From assembly GCA_045660445.1 (NCBI GenBank), contig JAZRDR010000001.1:182908-246907 (forward strand): DNA of 64,000 nt, in the 5' to 3' direction. Both the position numbers and the translations under genes were made by a program. The stretch is from Faeciplasma sp045660445 (GTDB taxonomy: Bacteria > Bacillota > Clostridia > Oscillospirales > Ruminococcaceae). Positions 31,242 to 41,273 of the stretch are shown in pieces (positions within the stretch are counted from its first letter, which is position 1; each line of letters opens with the position of its first letter). The notes beneath the pieces were generated by a model that worked only from the letters and a program-made list of their open reading frames with translations, made no database searches and had not been told where the DNA came from.

Positions 31242-33197
31242 ATGAAAAAGCGCTGTTCCCCTATGTTTATAATACCGCTGTCTTTGATCATCGCAATTTC
31301 CATTGCTCTTTGTGTGATCTTCATCGCTCACGGAGGGTTCTATTCCGGAATCGCCGCAGGAGTTATGGCGGTTTGTTCGCTGGTACTCTTGATAGTTGCC
31401 ATTGTGCAGGACCGCAACCTTCTTCGCTACGCCACCGTGATGGATAAGGATATCGTGGCAATAAACCGCGAAACTTTCTATGATTACCCAGAGCCGATAG
31501 TGATCGTTGACAAGGATGAAAAGGTAATTTGGTATAACGCAAGCTTCGAAGCCCGCATTTTCGGTGAGGATCGTGCTTACGGTATCAATTTAAGTGACCT
31601 TGTCGGAAACAACACCGCAAAGGTATTCACTCTTTCGGGAGCGACAGTTAAGATCCTTGATCACTATTACCGCGTTTCAGCAAGAAGAAGCGAAGTTTTT
31701 GAGCTTTCGGTAATCAGCTTTATCGACGAGACTGATCACGTTATGCTCGAGGATGAATTCAAAAAGAGTCATAAGACTGTTCTTATAATGACAGTTGATA
31801 ACTATGACGAAGTTATGCAGAACTCGAAGGAAAGCGGCAAAGCCCACGTTCAGGTTCAGATCGAGCAGATGTTCGAACGCTTTATCGAACACACTAACGG
31901 TGTTATTCACAAGATCTCTAACGACCGTTTCTATGCTATCGTTGAAGAACGCCACCTTGGTCCTATCATCGAAAGAAGATTCGATATTTTGGACGAAGCC
32001 CGCTCCATTTCTATCGGTGAACGCTCAAACGTAACTCTTTCTGTTGGCGTAGGAAGAGGAGCAAAAACTCTTGCCGAAAGTGAAACTTATGCCAAGCAGG
32101 CTCTTGATATGTGTCTTGGCCGCGGTGGCGATCAGGCTGCAGTTAAAACCGAAAACGGATTCGAATTCTTCGGTGGTATCTCAAAGGCTGTCGAAAAGTC
32201 CACAAAGGTAAAATCAAGAATTATCGCTCGCGCCCTTAAAGAGCTTGCCGAAAGCGCAGACACTATCTATATCATGGGTCATCGCTTTGCTGATTTCGAC
32301 GCTGTCGGCTCGGCAGTCGGTCTTTGCGGTGCTTTCAGAAGTCTTGGCAAAAATGCCTTTGTTGCAATCGACAAGGAAAAGAACCTTTCAAAGGTTTTAG
32401 TGAATCATATTTCTCAAAATTGCGGCGCAGATTATTTCAAGTCGCTTGACGAAGCATTGTTTGAGATCAACGACCGTTCGCTCTTGATCGTAGTTGACAC
32501 TCACAACCCTGAATTCCTTGACTCCAAGGAGCTTTATGAAGCTGCAAAGCAGGTCGTTGTCATCGACCATCACAGAAAAATGGTCAATCATATCGACGAC
32601 GCCGTGGTATTCTTCCACGAGCCTTTTGCTTCCTCTGCTTGCGAAATGGCAACCGAGCTTATTCAGTATTTCGGAAGCGAATGCAAGATTTCTGTTTTCG
32701 AGTCGGAAGCGCTTTTGGCAGGCATCATGCTTGACACCAAAAACTTCGTAATGCGCTCGAATGCAAGAACCTTTGAAGCGGCGGCATATCTTAAAAAGCT
32801 TGGCGCAGACACTGTTGTTGTCAAAGGCTTCTTTGCCGATTCTTTAGAGACCTACCGTGAAAAGAGTGCGCTTATTCAGTCTGCGTCCATCTTCCACGGC
32901 TGTGCAATCGCCACCACTGAATCCAACGCTCCAGAGCTTAGAATCGCAGCCCCTCAGGCGGCTGACGAACTTTTGGGAATCAGCGGCGTAAAGGCTTCCT
33001 TCGTTGTTTACAGAACAGACGGTATATGCCGCATTTCTGCTCGCTCGATGGGTGCATTCAACGTTCAGCTGATACTTGAAGCGCTCGGTGCAGGCGGAGG
33101 ACATCAGACAATGGCGGGTGGTCAGCTCGAAACCTCTTTAGAAGAGGCTGAAGCGCTTATCAAAAACGCTATCGAGGACTTTTTGTTAAAATCATAA
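31242..33197 (+). CDS. gdpP: Cyclic-di-AMP phosphodiesterase GdpP
   Basis: A 651-residue membrane protein that hydrolyses c-di-AMP to pApA. Two N-terminal helices (about 9-28 and 34-55), then a PAS-like sensor domain (about 75-165), a degenerate GGDEF domain (about 175-305, with GRGGDQ in place of GGDEF) and the DHH/DHHA1 phosphodiesterase: GHRFADFDAVGSA (346-358), VDTH (418-421), DHH (442-444), GGGHQTMAG near the end. AAGAAAGGA is upstream. Neighbours rplI and dnaB are the usual partners in Bacillota, so it acts in the common signalling/replication operon. Confidence 0.95.
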   Translation: MKKRCSPMFIIPLSLIIAISIALCVIFIAHGGFYSGIAAGVMAVCSLVLLIVAIVQDRNLLRYATVMDKDIVAINRETFYDYPEPIVIVDKDEKVIWYNASFEARIFGEDRAYGINLSDLVGNNTAKVFTLSGATVKILDHYYRVSARRSEVFELSVISFIDETDHVMLEDEFKKSHKTVLIMTVDNYDEVMQNSKESGKAHVQVQIEQMFERFIEHTNGVIHKISNDRFYAIVEERHLGPIIERRFDILDEARSISIGERSNVTLSVGVGRGAKTLAESETYAKQALDMCLGRGGDQAAVKTENGFEFFGGISKAVEKSTKVKSRIIARALKELAESADTIYIMGHRFADFDAVGSAVGLCGAFRSLGKNAFVAIDKEKNLSKVLVNHISQNCGADYFKSLDEALFEINDRSLLIVVDTHNPEFLDSKELYEAAKQVVVIDHHRKMVNHIDDAVVFFHEPFASSACEMATELIQYFGSECKISVFESEALLAGIMLDTKNFVMRSNARTFEAAAYLKKLGADTVVVKGFFADSLETYREKSALIQSASIFHGCAIATTESNAPELRIAAPQAADELLGISGVKASFVVYRTDGICRISARSMGAFNVQLILEALGAGGGHQTMAGGQLETSLEEAEALIKNAIEDFLLKS

Positions 33198-33218
33198 TCT
33201 CATCAGGAGGAAACATAA

Positions 33219-33668
33219 ATGAAAGTTATACTTATTAAAGACGTTAAAGGCTCGGGCAAGGCTGGAACTGTCTTGGACGTTGCTGACGGCTATGCAAGAA
33301 ACTATCTCATTGCTCGTGGCTTCGCTATCGAAGCAACCGCAAAGAATATTAACGACTTAAACGGCAAAAAGGCATCCGCTCAGCACAAGCTTGACGTTGC
33401 CAAGAGCGAAGCTGAAGCAATTGCTGCAAAGCTCGGCGGAAAGACACTTACCGTTAAGGCAAAGGCAGGCGCAGGCGGAAAGCTCTTCGGCTCTGTAACC
33501 ACATCAACCCTTTGCGATATGATAAAGGCTCAGTTTGGTGAAACCTTAGATAAGAAAAAGCTCAGCCTTTCAAACGACATCAAAGCATATGGCGACTATA
33601 CTCTTGAAATCAAGATGACCCAGGGCGTCGGCTGCAAGATGACAGTTAAAGTAGTACCCGAGGAGTAA
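33219..33668 (+). CDS. rplI: Large ribosomal subunit protein bL9
   Basis: A 149-residue protein of normal L9 length. The N-terminal rRNA-binding domain has KVILIKDVKGSGKAGTVLDVADGYARNYLI, the L9 signature, followed by the long connecting helix and the C-terminal domain (KLFGSVTTSTLCDMIKAQFG). AGGAGG precedes the ATG. It lies between gdpP and dnaB, as in many Bacillota. Confidence 0.97.
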   Translation: MKVILIKDVKGSGKAGTVLDVADGYARNYLIARGFAIEATAKNINDLNGKKASAQHKLDVAKSEAEAIAAKLGGKTLTVKAKAGAGGKLFGSVTTSTLCDMIKAQFGETLDKKKLSLSNDIKAYGDYTLEIKMTQGVGCKMTVKVVPEE

Positions 33669-33704
33669 TTCTTTCAAATCTCATCACTACAAGGAGGATA
33701 AATC

Positions 33705-35060
33705 ATGGCTGTAAACAGTCTAAGCGTTCGCGAGCTTACCGGCAAAGAGCTTCCCTATAATTTAGAAGCCGAGCAAACAGTTCTGGGCGCCCTTCTTCTT
33801 AATCCCGATACACTTCCCACAGCGATAGCTCACCTAAAGCCTGAAAGCTTTTACCGTGAGCAGCACCGCGAGATATATTCTATAATTCTAAGAATGTTCT
33901 CAAACGGCGCAACTGCCGACATTATCACTGTTATGAACGAGGCTGTTGCACAAGGCGTGTTCGAAACCACCGCCATGGCAAAAACCTATTTAAAGGGGAT
34001 CATGGACAGTGTTCCGTCGGTTGCAAACATCGCAAGCTATTGCAAGATCGTCGAGGATAAATATCTCACCCGTGCGCTTATCAACGCTTCACGCGATATA
34101 ATCGAAGCCGCTACTGATGGCGGAGAAAACGCCTCCACACTTTTAGATCTTGCCGAGCAAAAGATCTATGACATCCGCCAAGGACGAGATGTCGAGGGCT
34201 TAACTCGCTTAAGCGAGATCATTGTATCCGCATACGACAGGATCCAAAAGCTCTCGGGCGAGGATAAGAAAGAATATCAAGGACTTCGTTCCGGATTTAC
34301 ATACCTTGATACTATGATTGCAGGTTTGAATAAATCCGACCTTATCGTAATTGCTGCCCGTCCCGGTATGGGCAAGTCGGCGCTTGCTTTAAATATGGCG
34401 GCAAACGTTGCAAAAAAATCTCCCGATAAGGATATTTGCGTCTTCTCGCTCGAAATGGGCAAAGAACAGCTTGCAACCCGTATGCTTTCCAGTGAGGCTT
34501 TGGTGCCCAACACCACTCTCACATCGGGAATGATATCCTCTGACGACTGGATAAAGCTTGCCGAGGCTGCAGATACTCTTTCTCAGATGAATATCTATAT
34601 CGACGATACAGCAGGTGTCACAGTTCCTCAAATCAAAGCTAAGCTTCGAAGAATGAGAAACCTGGGACTTGTCATCATCGACTATCTCCAGCTTATGGAG
34701 TCTCCCACAAACCACAACAACCGTGTAAACGAAGTTTCCGAGATTACACGTCAGCTCAAGCTTATGGCTAAAGAGCTTAACGTTCCCGTAATCGTTTTGT
34801 CTCAGCTCAACCGTTCGGTAGAGTCACGTCAGGACCATCGCCCGTTGCCCAGTGACCTTCGTGAATCCGGCTCCATCGAGCAGGATGCCGATATCATCCT
34901 CTTTGTTTACCGCGAAGGTGTATACGATAAGCAAAATCCCAATCAGGCGGCGGCAGAATGTATCGTTTCCAAGAACCGTCACGGCTCAACGGGAACTGTA
35001 AACCTTGCTTTCTTGGGTGAATACACGCTGTTCAGAAATCTCGACACGAGAGAATCATAA
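33705..35060 (+). CDS. dnaB: Replicative DNA helicase DnaB
   Basis: A 451-residue hexameric helicase (named DnaC in Bacillus subtilis) that unwinds DNA at the fork. The N-terminal helical domain spans residues 15-115, and the RecA-like motor from 190 has Walker A ARPGMGKSA (218-226), a Walker B-type LVIIDYLQLM and a late motif with DLRESGSIEQDADII. AAGGAGG lies upstream. The stop overlaps the start of tilS by one base. Confidence 0.97.
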   Translation: MAVNSLSVRELTGKELPYNLEAEQTVLGALLLNPDTLPTAIAHLKPESFYREQHREIYSIILRMFSNGATADIITVMNEAVAQGVFETTAMAKTYLKGIMDSVPSVANIASYCKIVEDKYLTRALINASRDIIEAATDGGENASTLLDLAEQKIYDIRQGRDVEGLTRLSEIIVSAYDRIQKLSGEDKKEYQGLRSGFTYLDTMIAGLNKSDLIVIAARPGMGKSALALNMAANVAKKSPDKDICVFSLEMGKEQLATRMLSSEALVPNTTLTSGMISSDDWIKLAEAADTLSQMNIYIDDTAGVTVPQIKAKLRRMRNLGLVIIDYLQLMESPTNHNNRVNEVSEITRQLKLMAKELNVPVIVLSQLNRSVESRQDHRPLPSDLRESGSIEQDADIILFVYREGVYDKQNPNQAAAECIVSKNRHGSTGTVNLAFLGEYTLFRNLDTRES

Positions 35061-36364
35061 TGCTTAATAAGATTCAACAGACAATTCAAGATCATTCAAT
35101 GCTTAAATCGGGCGAGCGCGTTTTGGTTGCCCTTTCCGGGGGAGCTGACAGCGTTTGCCTCGCTTTAACGCTTAAAGACTTGGGCTATAATGTCTTTTGC
35201 GTTCACGTAAATCACCACTTGCGTGGCGAGGAAAGCGACCGTGACGAAGCTTTTTGTATCGAATTCTGTAAAGCTAACAGCCTTGACATTATTGTCGAAC
35301 ATGTCGTTGTAAAGGATTATTGCGCCCGAAACAAGCTTTCTTTAGAGGAAGGCGCAAGGGCCCTTCGATACGAAGCTCTTTCTAAACATTGTAAAGGCTT
35401 AAAGCTTGCCACGGCTCATAACCTTAACGACTGCATAGAAACCACGATTTTTAACCTAACTCGTGGTTGCGGACTGAAAGGCTTGCTCGGGATTCCACCC
35501 GTGCGCGACAATATCATCCGTCCGCTTATCAACGTGACCCGTGAGGAGATTGAAAGCTATCTTTCAAATCGCGGTCAAGCATATGTAACCGACAGCACAA
35601 ATTTGGTGGATGATTGCTCTCGCAATATCATCCGTCTTAACGTTCTGCCACAGCTTTTAAAGATCAATACCGGACTTTTTAAGACCTATGAAGCCGAACT
35701 TAAAAGCCTCAGCGAAGCAAACGAATATATTGAGACTCATGCTGAGCGAGCTTTTCAAAACTGCAAGACCGATAGGGGATATGATCTTTCAAACATCAAG
35801 GACGAAGCCATCCTTTCTTTGGCTATTTCAAAAATATTAAAAGAAAATCACATTATGCCGACTTATGAGCGAATTACAAGTATCAAACAGCTTATAAAAA
35901 CAGGCGGCAGATTAAATATACAAAATGGTGTTTATATAGTTGCCGCTTCGGGCAAGATAACAGTATCTGACACTGTGCAAAGCAAAAAACAATTCTCTAT
36001 CGCTGTTATTGAAGCCGAAAACGAATTTTGCGGCAAAAAGCTTAATATCACAAAGCTTTCACACTATGATATATCAACCCTTAACAATGACAGTTTAAAA
36101 TGGCTTCTTGATGCTGACAAGCTTGTTGGCAAATTGATATTAAGAAGCTATATTGGTAACGAGAAGATAAAGCTGTGCGGTCGTGATTTTACCTCAACCG
36201 TTAAAAAGCTTTTGTCCCATGTCCCATCGTGCGAGCGAAATCGCCAAATCATTCTTGCCGATGATTTGGGTGCCATTTTTGTCGAGGGTAGTGGCGTTGC
36301 CGAAAGAGTTCGTGTCGATAACGGCACGCAAAATGCTCTCTTAATCACAGTTAATAAAGCGTAA
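35060..36364 (+). CDS. tilS: tRNA(Ile)-lysidine synthetase
   Basis: A 434-residue ATP-dependent enzyme that attaches lysine to C34 of the CAU tRNA-Ile so that it reads AUA. The PP-loop SGGADS is at residues 26-31, and GARALRYEAL plus TAHNLNDCIETTIFNLTRGCGLKGL are further family motifs. The substrate-binding C-terminal domain follows. The gene is translationally coupled to dnaB and comes before hpt and ftsH, the tilS-hpt-ftsH order usual in Bacillota. Confidence 0.95.
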   Translation: MLNKIQQTIQDHSMLKSGERVLVALSGGADSVCLALTLKDLGYNVFCVHVNHHLRGEESDRDEAFCIEFCKANSLDIIVEHVVVKDYCARNKLSLEEGARALRYEALSKHCKGLKLATAHNLNDCIETTIFNLTRGCGLKGLLGIPPVRDNIIRPLINVTREEIESYLSNRGQAYVTDSTNLVDDCSRNIIRLNVLPQLLKINTGLFKTYEAELKSLSEANEYIETHAERAFQNCKTDRGYDLSNIKDEAILSLAISKILKENHIMPTYERITSIKQLIKTGGRLNIQNGVYIVAASGKITVSDTVQSKKQFSIAVIEAENEFCGKKLNITKLSHYDISTLNNDSLKWLLDADKLVGKLILRSYIGNEKIKLCGRDFTSTVKKLLSHVPSCERNRQIILADDLGAIFVEGSGVAERVRVDNGTQNALLITVNKA

Positions 36365-36412
36365 GTCTATGTGACAAGCGCAACATAATACAAGCGACAT
36401 CAGGAGGAAAAT

Positions 36413-36937
36413 ATGGAATATCAGCACAAAATTGAAGTAATGCTTTCTAAAGAGGAGATCGCAAACAAAGTTAAAGAGATCGGTGATCAGATAACCCGCG
36501 ATTATCAGGGCAAGCCCGTTGTATTGATCGGCGTATTAAAAGGCTCGTTCATCTTTATGGCCGACCTTGTAAGAGCTATCGACCTTCCCATACATCTTGA
36601 CTTTATCAGTGCAAAGAGCTATTCGGGAACAACATCCGGCGGTGTTGTAAACGTTAAAATGGATACCGAGCTCGATATCAAAGACAAGCACGTTTTGCTC
36701 GTCGAGGATATTTTGGACACGGGAAGAACTCTTAACGTTTTGAAAGAAACTCTTCTTTCCAAGGGTGCCAAAGAGGTTAAGATCGCAGCATTTTTGGATA
36801 AGCCCGCACGCCGCGTTATCGACATAAAGGCTGATTACAGCTGCTATTCTATCGAGGACAGATTCGTTGTCGGATATGGCCTTGATTATGACGAGGAATA
36901 CCGCAATCTCGACTTTGTCGGAGAGGTTATCCTTTAA
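36413..36937 (+). CDS. hpt: Hypoxanthine phosphoribosyltransferase
   Basis: A 174-residue purine salvage enzyme (hypoxanthine or guanine plus PRPP to nucleotide). The PRPP-binding loop VLLVEDILDTGRTL is at residues 94-107; the early PVVLIGVLKGSFIFMADLVRAI and the SYSGTTSGG flexible loop are also typical. AGGAGG lies upstream. In Bacillota Hpt can work with TilS in controlling ftsH, consistent with this order. Confidence 0.96.
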   Translation: MEYQHKIEVMLSKEEIANKVKEIGDQITRDYQGKPVVLIGVLKGSFIFMADLVRAIDLPIHLDFISAKSYSGTTSGGVVNVKMDTELDIKDKHVLLVEDILDTGRTLNVLKETLLSKGAKEVKIAAFLDKPARRVIDIKADYSCYSIEDRFVVGYGLDYDEEYRNLDFVGEVIL

Positions 36938-36969
36938 GCAAATTTCCAACCAAGAAAAGAGGTATACAA

Positions 36970-38973
36970 TTGATCCCAAACAAGAACAGAGGTTTCCTTA
37001 CTTATATACTTTTTGCCGTTATCATTATTGCGGTAATGGTGATAGGCTTTAGCACCCTCTCATCAACTGTCGATGATCCCTCTTACTCCGAGGTTATCGG
37101 CTATTTCGATGACCTTCGTGTAAGTGAATTCAAGTTCAATCTCGGCTCGGGCAAGCTTGAATATAAGTTAGACGGAACCGATGAAACCCACATCTATACC
37201 GTCCCCGATGTCAGCGTATTCTATTATGAAGTATTTGGCGAGGGTGATTCTGCTGATAACTACCGTTTGGCGTATAATGCAACTCACGAAACACCTTTGG
37301 TATACGAGCTTATTCCCGCTTCAAACAGCGGCGCATGGCTAAGTGTACTTCCTTCTATAATCTTGATCGGTCTTATGATCTTTGCCACTGTTATGATATT
37401 CAAAAACATGAACGGTGCCGGCAAGATAGGCTCGGTAAGCAAAGCAAATGCCCGTGTCGACATCGATCCCAGAAACAAGGTAACTTTTGACGATGTTGCA
37501 GGTGCCGATGAAGAAAAGGCCGAGCTTCAGGAGATCGTTGATCTTTTGAAGGAACCCCAAAAATATCAGGACATTGGCGCAAAGATCCCTAAGGGCGTTT
37601 TGCTTGTCGGCCCTCCAGGTAACGGTAAGACCTTGCTTGCAAAGGCTGTCGCAGGTGAAGCAGGCGTGCCCTTCTTCTCAATTTCCGGCTCCGACTTCTT
37701 GGAGCTTTATGTCGGTGTGGGTGCCGCCCGCGTAAGAGACCTCTTCGATCAGGCTAAAAAATCAGCTCCTTCCATCATCTTTATTGATGAGATCGATGCT
37801 GTCGGCCGTCGCCGCGGTGCAGGTCTTGGAGGAGGACATGACGAACGTGAGCAGACACTTAACCAGCTCCTCGTTGAGATGGACGGTTTCAACCAGAATA
37901 CAAGCGTCATCGTTATGGCAGCAACCAACCGCCGCGATGTTTTGGATCCTGCGCTCTTGCGTCCTGGACGTTTTGACAGACAAGTATACGTTAACTATCC
38001 CGATATCAAGGGAAGAGAAGAGATATTAAAGGTTCACGCAAAGAACAAGCCCTTGGCACCCGACGTTGACTTCAAGGCCGTTGCAGGCTCCACCGCAGGA
38101 TTTACAGGCGCAGACCTTGCAAACCTCATCAACGAAGCAGCACTTCTTGCAGTAAAGAAGGGCAGAAAAGCAATCACCGCGCAGGATCTTACAGATGCCG
38201 CAACAAAGGTGATGATGGGCCCCGAAAAGCGTTCAAGAGTTGTTTCCGAAGCCGCAAAAAAGCTCACAGCATATCACGAAGCAGGTCACGCTCTTTGCTT
38301 CCACTATTGTCCCACTCAGGACAAGGTTGGCGAGATATCTATCGTTCCCACAGGCTTCGCAGGAGGATATACAGCCCCCGCGCCCGAGAGTGACAAGGAA
38401 TATATCACCAAAACCGAGATGAATGAAAGAATCATAACCCTCTTGGGAGGAAGAGCCGCCGAGCAGATAATTCTTGACGATATCTCAACCGGTGCATCCA
38501 ACGATCTTGAACGTGCCACCAAAACCGCACGAAGCATGGTCGCTAAATATGGTTTCTCTGAAAAGATCGGACCTATCGTATACGGTACCGACGAGGACGA
38601 GGTCTTCTTGGGACGTGACTATAACTCTCAAAAGGTTTATTCCGAAGTCATCGCCGCCGAAATCGACTCTGAAATGCGCGCTATCGTTCACGGTGCATAT
38701 CAGTCGGCTATCAATATCCTCACCGAGCATATCGATCAGCTTCACGCTGTTGCACAGTATCTTCTCAAGCACGAAAAGATTAACGGCGAACAGTTCGAGA
38801 AGCTTATGAACGGCGAGCTTACCGAAGAGAGCGAGCCTGTTATCGAACCCGAAGTTGACGTTAATATCGACCCCGTTGTTTTACAGGTCAATCAGCTCGA
38901 TATCAACGAGATAAATCTTTCCGATATCGACTTTGGCGATGCTGAAAACAAACCCGAAGAAACAAACGAATAA
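36970..38973 (+). CDS. ftsH: ATP-dependent zinc metalloprotease FtsH
   Basis: A 667-residue membrane AAA+ protease that removes misfolded and regulatory proteins. Membrane helices are at about 9-28 and 122-144 with a small external domain between. The AAA module has Walker A GPPGNGKT (214-221), Walker B FIDEID (271-276) and the second region of homology ending RPGRFDRQV. The protease zinc site is HEAGH (436-440). The C-terminal 50 residues are acidic. It starts at TTG (36,970) with only a weak AGAGGT upstream, which suggests low translation efficiency. Confidence 0.96.
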   Translation: MIPNKNRGFLTYILFAVIIIAVMVIGFSTLSSTVDDPSYSEVIGYFDDLRVSEFKFNLGSGKLEYKLDGTDETHIYTVPDVSVFYYEVFGEGDSADNYRLAYNATHETPLVYELIPASNSGAWLSVLPSIILIGLMIFATVMIFKNMNGAGKIGSVSKANARVDIDPRNKVTFDDVAGADEEKAELQEIVDLLKEPQKYQDIGAKIPKGVLLVGPPGNGKTLLAKAVAGEAGVPFFSISGSDFLELYVGVGAARVRDLFDQAKKSAPSIIFIDEIDAVGRRRGAGLGGGHDEREQTLNQLLVEMDGFNQNTSVIVMAATNRRDVLDPALLRPGRFDRQVYVNYPDIKGREEILKVHAKNKPLAPDVDFKAVAGSTAGFTGADLANLINEAALLAVKKGRKAITAQDLTDAATKVMMGPEKRSRVVSEAAKKLTAYHEAGHALCFHYCPTQDKVGEISIVPTGFAGGYTAPAPESDKEYITKTEMNERIITLLGGRAAEQIILDDISTGASNDLERATKTARSMVAKYGFSEKIGPIVYGTDEDEVFLGRDYNSQKVYSEVIAAEIDSEMRAIVHGAYQSAINILTEHIDQLHAVAQYLLKHEKINGEQFEKLMNGELTEESEPVIEPEVDVNIDPVVLQVNQLDINEINLSDIDFGDAENKPEETNE

Positions 38974-38979
38974 AAATAT

Positions 38980-39012
38980 CACCGCAGGATAAAGCTTCCT
39001 GCGGTGTTTTTT
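38980..39012 (+). terminator. Terminator of the rnj-...-ftsH operon
   Basis: CACCGCAGGA (38,980) pairs with TCCTGCGGTG (ending 39,006), followed by TTTTTT. Confidence 0.92.
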
Positions 39013-39073
39013 CACATTTTAAGCCTTTTCTCCATATTATAATCATGAAGATTATAAAAGGAGGAACTTTTTT

Positions 39074-40114
39074 ATGCTGAATAGAGCTTATTTTTTGGGG
39101 TGCCCCACTCCTGACGGATTTTTAACCAACATAAGCGATGACATCAATTCAGGAGCGCTTTTTGCCTATATTTTAAAGGGCGGACCGGGAACGGGCAAGT
39201 CAACCCTTATGAAAAAGGTTGCATCCTCGCTTGATGATGCCGAGCTTTATTATTGCTCAAGTGATCCAAGCTCTTTGGATGCTGTTATCTCACGCAAAAA
39301 AGGAATCATTGTCATCGATGGCACAGCTCCCCATGTTGTCGAACCTACTTATCCGGGCGTTTGCCAACGCCTTGTCGATCTTGGACAGTTTTGGGATAAA
39401 CAAAAGCTTGAGAGCGCAAAGGCGGATATCATAAAGACGACTGACGAAAACAAACGCCTTCACGCAAGAGCTAAACGCTATTTGAAAGCTGCATCAGGTC
39501 TTTATTCAGATATTCTCGCTTTGGGTGAATCTGCCCTTAACCGCACAAAGCTAGATGCTTATGTTGAGCGTATGTCACAAAGGCTGTTTCCCAAACAACA
39601 GGATGAAAAGGGCAAAATATCCCGTCGAAGGATAACTTCTATAACGCCAAATGGAATCATCACCCAGGAATCAGCATTTTCGGGCTGCAAGATCTTCTAT
39701 GTCGAGGATGGTTGCATTGCCGTCACTGATAGATTACTTAAAAATTTAAGTGTCTTTGCCATAACAAGAGGATATGATATCATCATCAGCACAAATCCCA
39801 TCCTGCCCGATTCTGTGTATGAACATCTTATCATTCCAAGTCTTAATATAGCATTCACCTCGAAACCTTTGGCAGGTGTGCAAAAAATAAATGCCTTGCG
39901 ATTTTATGACAGAAACATCCTTCGCGACAAGCGCAAAAGGTTGCAGTTTGCAGCAAGCGCAGGTTCGGAACTTATAAAGGAGACCGCAAATGTTTTGATG
40001 AAAGCAAAAGCCATACACGATGAACTCGAACGTCACTATATCTCAGCTATGGATTTCAAAGCAGTTGGTGAATATACCGACAGGCTTATTGAAGAAATCA
40101 AAAGCCGTGCATAA
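39074..40114 (+). CDS. P-loop ATPase (PRK06851-like)
   Basis: A 346-residue protein with Walker A GGPGTGKST (residues 36-44) near the N-terminus and IVIDGTAPHVVEP as an apparent Walker B region (about 77-89). The start RAYFLGCPTPDGF and the second-half segment GCKIFYVEDG...ITRGYDIIISTNP fit a family of conserved Bacillota ATPases of unknown job. C-terminal residues about 280-340 form charged helices. AAAGGAGG precedes the ATG. Monocistronic with terminators on both sides. No partner is visible. Function is unknown. Confidence 0.75.
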   Translation: MLNRAYFLGCPTPDGFLTNISDDINSGALFAYILKGGPGTGKSTLMKKVASSLDDAELYYCSSDPSSLDAVISRKKGIIVIDGTAPHVVEPTYPGVCQRLVDLGQFWDKQKLESAKADIIKTTDENKRLHARAKRYLKAASGLYSDILALGESALNRTKLDAYVERMSQRLFPKQQDEKGKISRRRITSITPNGIITQESAFSGCKIFYVEDGCIAVTDRLLKNLSVFAITRGYDIIISTNPILPDSVYEHLIIPSLNIAFTSKPLAGVQKINALRFYDRNILRDKRKRLQFAASAGSELIKETANVLMKAKAIHDELERHYISAMDFKAVGEYTDRLIEEIKSRA

Positions 40115-40121
40115 AAAAACT

Positions 40122-40150
40122 CCCCCGATTTTTGATCGGGGGATTATTTT
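40122..40150. terminator. Bidirectional terminator between the ATPase and AraC genes
   Basis: CCCCCGAT (40,122) pairs with ATCGGGGG (ending 40,142), A-run on one side and T-run on the other, so it serves both convergent genes. Confidence 0.85.
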
Positions 40151-41006
40151 ATTCCTCTATATTTCCAAAGTTATATCTTCTTCTTTCGTTATATGCCGTG
40201 CGGTATTCAGCAGGGGATACACCCTCTTGTCGCTTGAATACAACACAGAAATATGAACAGTCATTATATCCAACAGCCTTTGAGATCTCGCTTATCGAGA
40301 GATTGGTTTCTGTCAAAAGCTTCTTAGACTCGAAAATACGCTTCTTTGTCAAATGCTCAAAAGGACGCATATTAAGACATTCTTTGAAAATTCTGCAGAT
40401 ATACTGCGGAGAAAGATCAGCAATCTTCGAAAGTTCTTTAAGTGTGATACCTGTCGCATAGTTCTGATCGATATAGTCCATGATGGGCTTAATCTGATCC
40501 ATTCGATGGTTTTCTTTTGTCGAAGCAGGACAGGTAATAAGCTTGTTAAGCTCAACCAAAAAACTGTATAAAAGCGTTGAATTCGTATGTCCACAGTGCA
40601 TACTGTTAGTTCTTATTGCCTTAAGCATCTTTTGCCATAACGAATCGAAAATGCTATAGTCAGTCATCTTAAAAACGAATGGCTTGTTGAATTCAAGGCA
40701 GGGAAGAACATTCTCAATACAAGCTCCCGCAAAGGATATCCAATGCGTTTCCCAATTACCAGCTTCAGTCGGCTTATATTCATGAGGGTATCCGGCAGGA
40801 AGATAGAATCCGGCTCCTTGCGGTATCCTATATTCATTAGAGTCGATGGTCAAAACACCTTCGCCCTTTGCGGAAAAAATAATCTGATAATATACATGTC
40901 CATTTGTTCTGATGCAGTGATACTCAGGATCTGTAGCACCAACACCGGTGACATAAACGGGAAGCTTAACTTCGTCACCTAATAAAGCGAAATAGAATTC
41001 CTGCAT
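40149..41006 (-). CDS. AraC family transcriptional regulator
   Basis: A 285-residue regulator. Residues about 15-150 form a cupin-type sensing domain (GVGATDPEYHCIRTNGHVYYQIIF, IPQGAGFYLPAGYPHEYKP). The last 100 residues hold the two helix-turn-helix units of the AraC type (GITLKELSKIADLSPQYICRIFKE; LSISEISKAVGYNDCSYFCVVFKRQEGVSPAEYR). It probably responds to a sugar. No target is adjacent on either side, although the GH43/GH31 operon is 2.4 kb away. GGAG lies before the ATG. Confidence 0.9.
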   Translation of the reverse strand: MQEFYFALLGDEVKLPVYVTGVGATDPEYHCIRTNGHVYYQIIFSAKGEGVLTIDSNEYRIPQGAGFYLPAGYPHEYKPTEAGNWETHWISFAGACIENVLPCLEFNKPFVFKMTDYSIFDSLWQKMLKAIRTNSMHCGHTNSTLLYSFLVELNKLITCPASTKENHRMDQIKPIMDYIDQNYATGITLKELSKIADLSPQYICRIFKECLNMRPFEHLTKKRIFESKKLLTETNLSISEISKAVGYNDCSYFCVVFKRQEGVSPAEYRTAYNERRRYNFGNIEE

Positions 41007-41061
41007 TATTCATCACTCCAATCGTGAATTTTGTGGAATATTGTTTATATATTGTAATATT

Positions 41062-41090
41062 ATCATATCATTTAACTCGTATGTTGTCAA
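41062..41090 (-). promoter_or_regulatory. Promoter of the AraC gene
   Basis: On the - strand, TTGACA (41,085-41,090), 17-base spacer, TATGAT (41,062-41,067). Confidence 0.78.
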
Positions 41091-41226
41091 TGTTTAATTT
41101 ATTTTTATTACTGCACAATTTTCATATTATTTATTGTGTAAGTTTCACAATAGCGAATATTTTGATACGACTATTTTGGTTTTTTAACAACTTTTTGCCC
41201 ATTCCAAGGGCTCTACACTAAATAAC

Positions 41227-41256
41227 ACACGGCACACCCAATAGGATGCACCGTGT
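41227..41256 (-). terminator. Terminator of the ABC-F gene
   Basis: ACACGG (41,227) pairs with CCGTGT (ending 41,256) with two further pairs beyond two mismatches; on the - strand it follows the ABC-F stop closely. Moderate support. Confidence 0.5.
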
Positions 41257-41273
41257 TGAATTTACTCATATTC

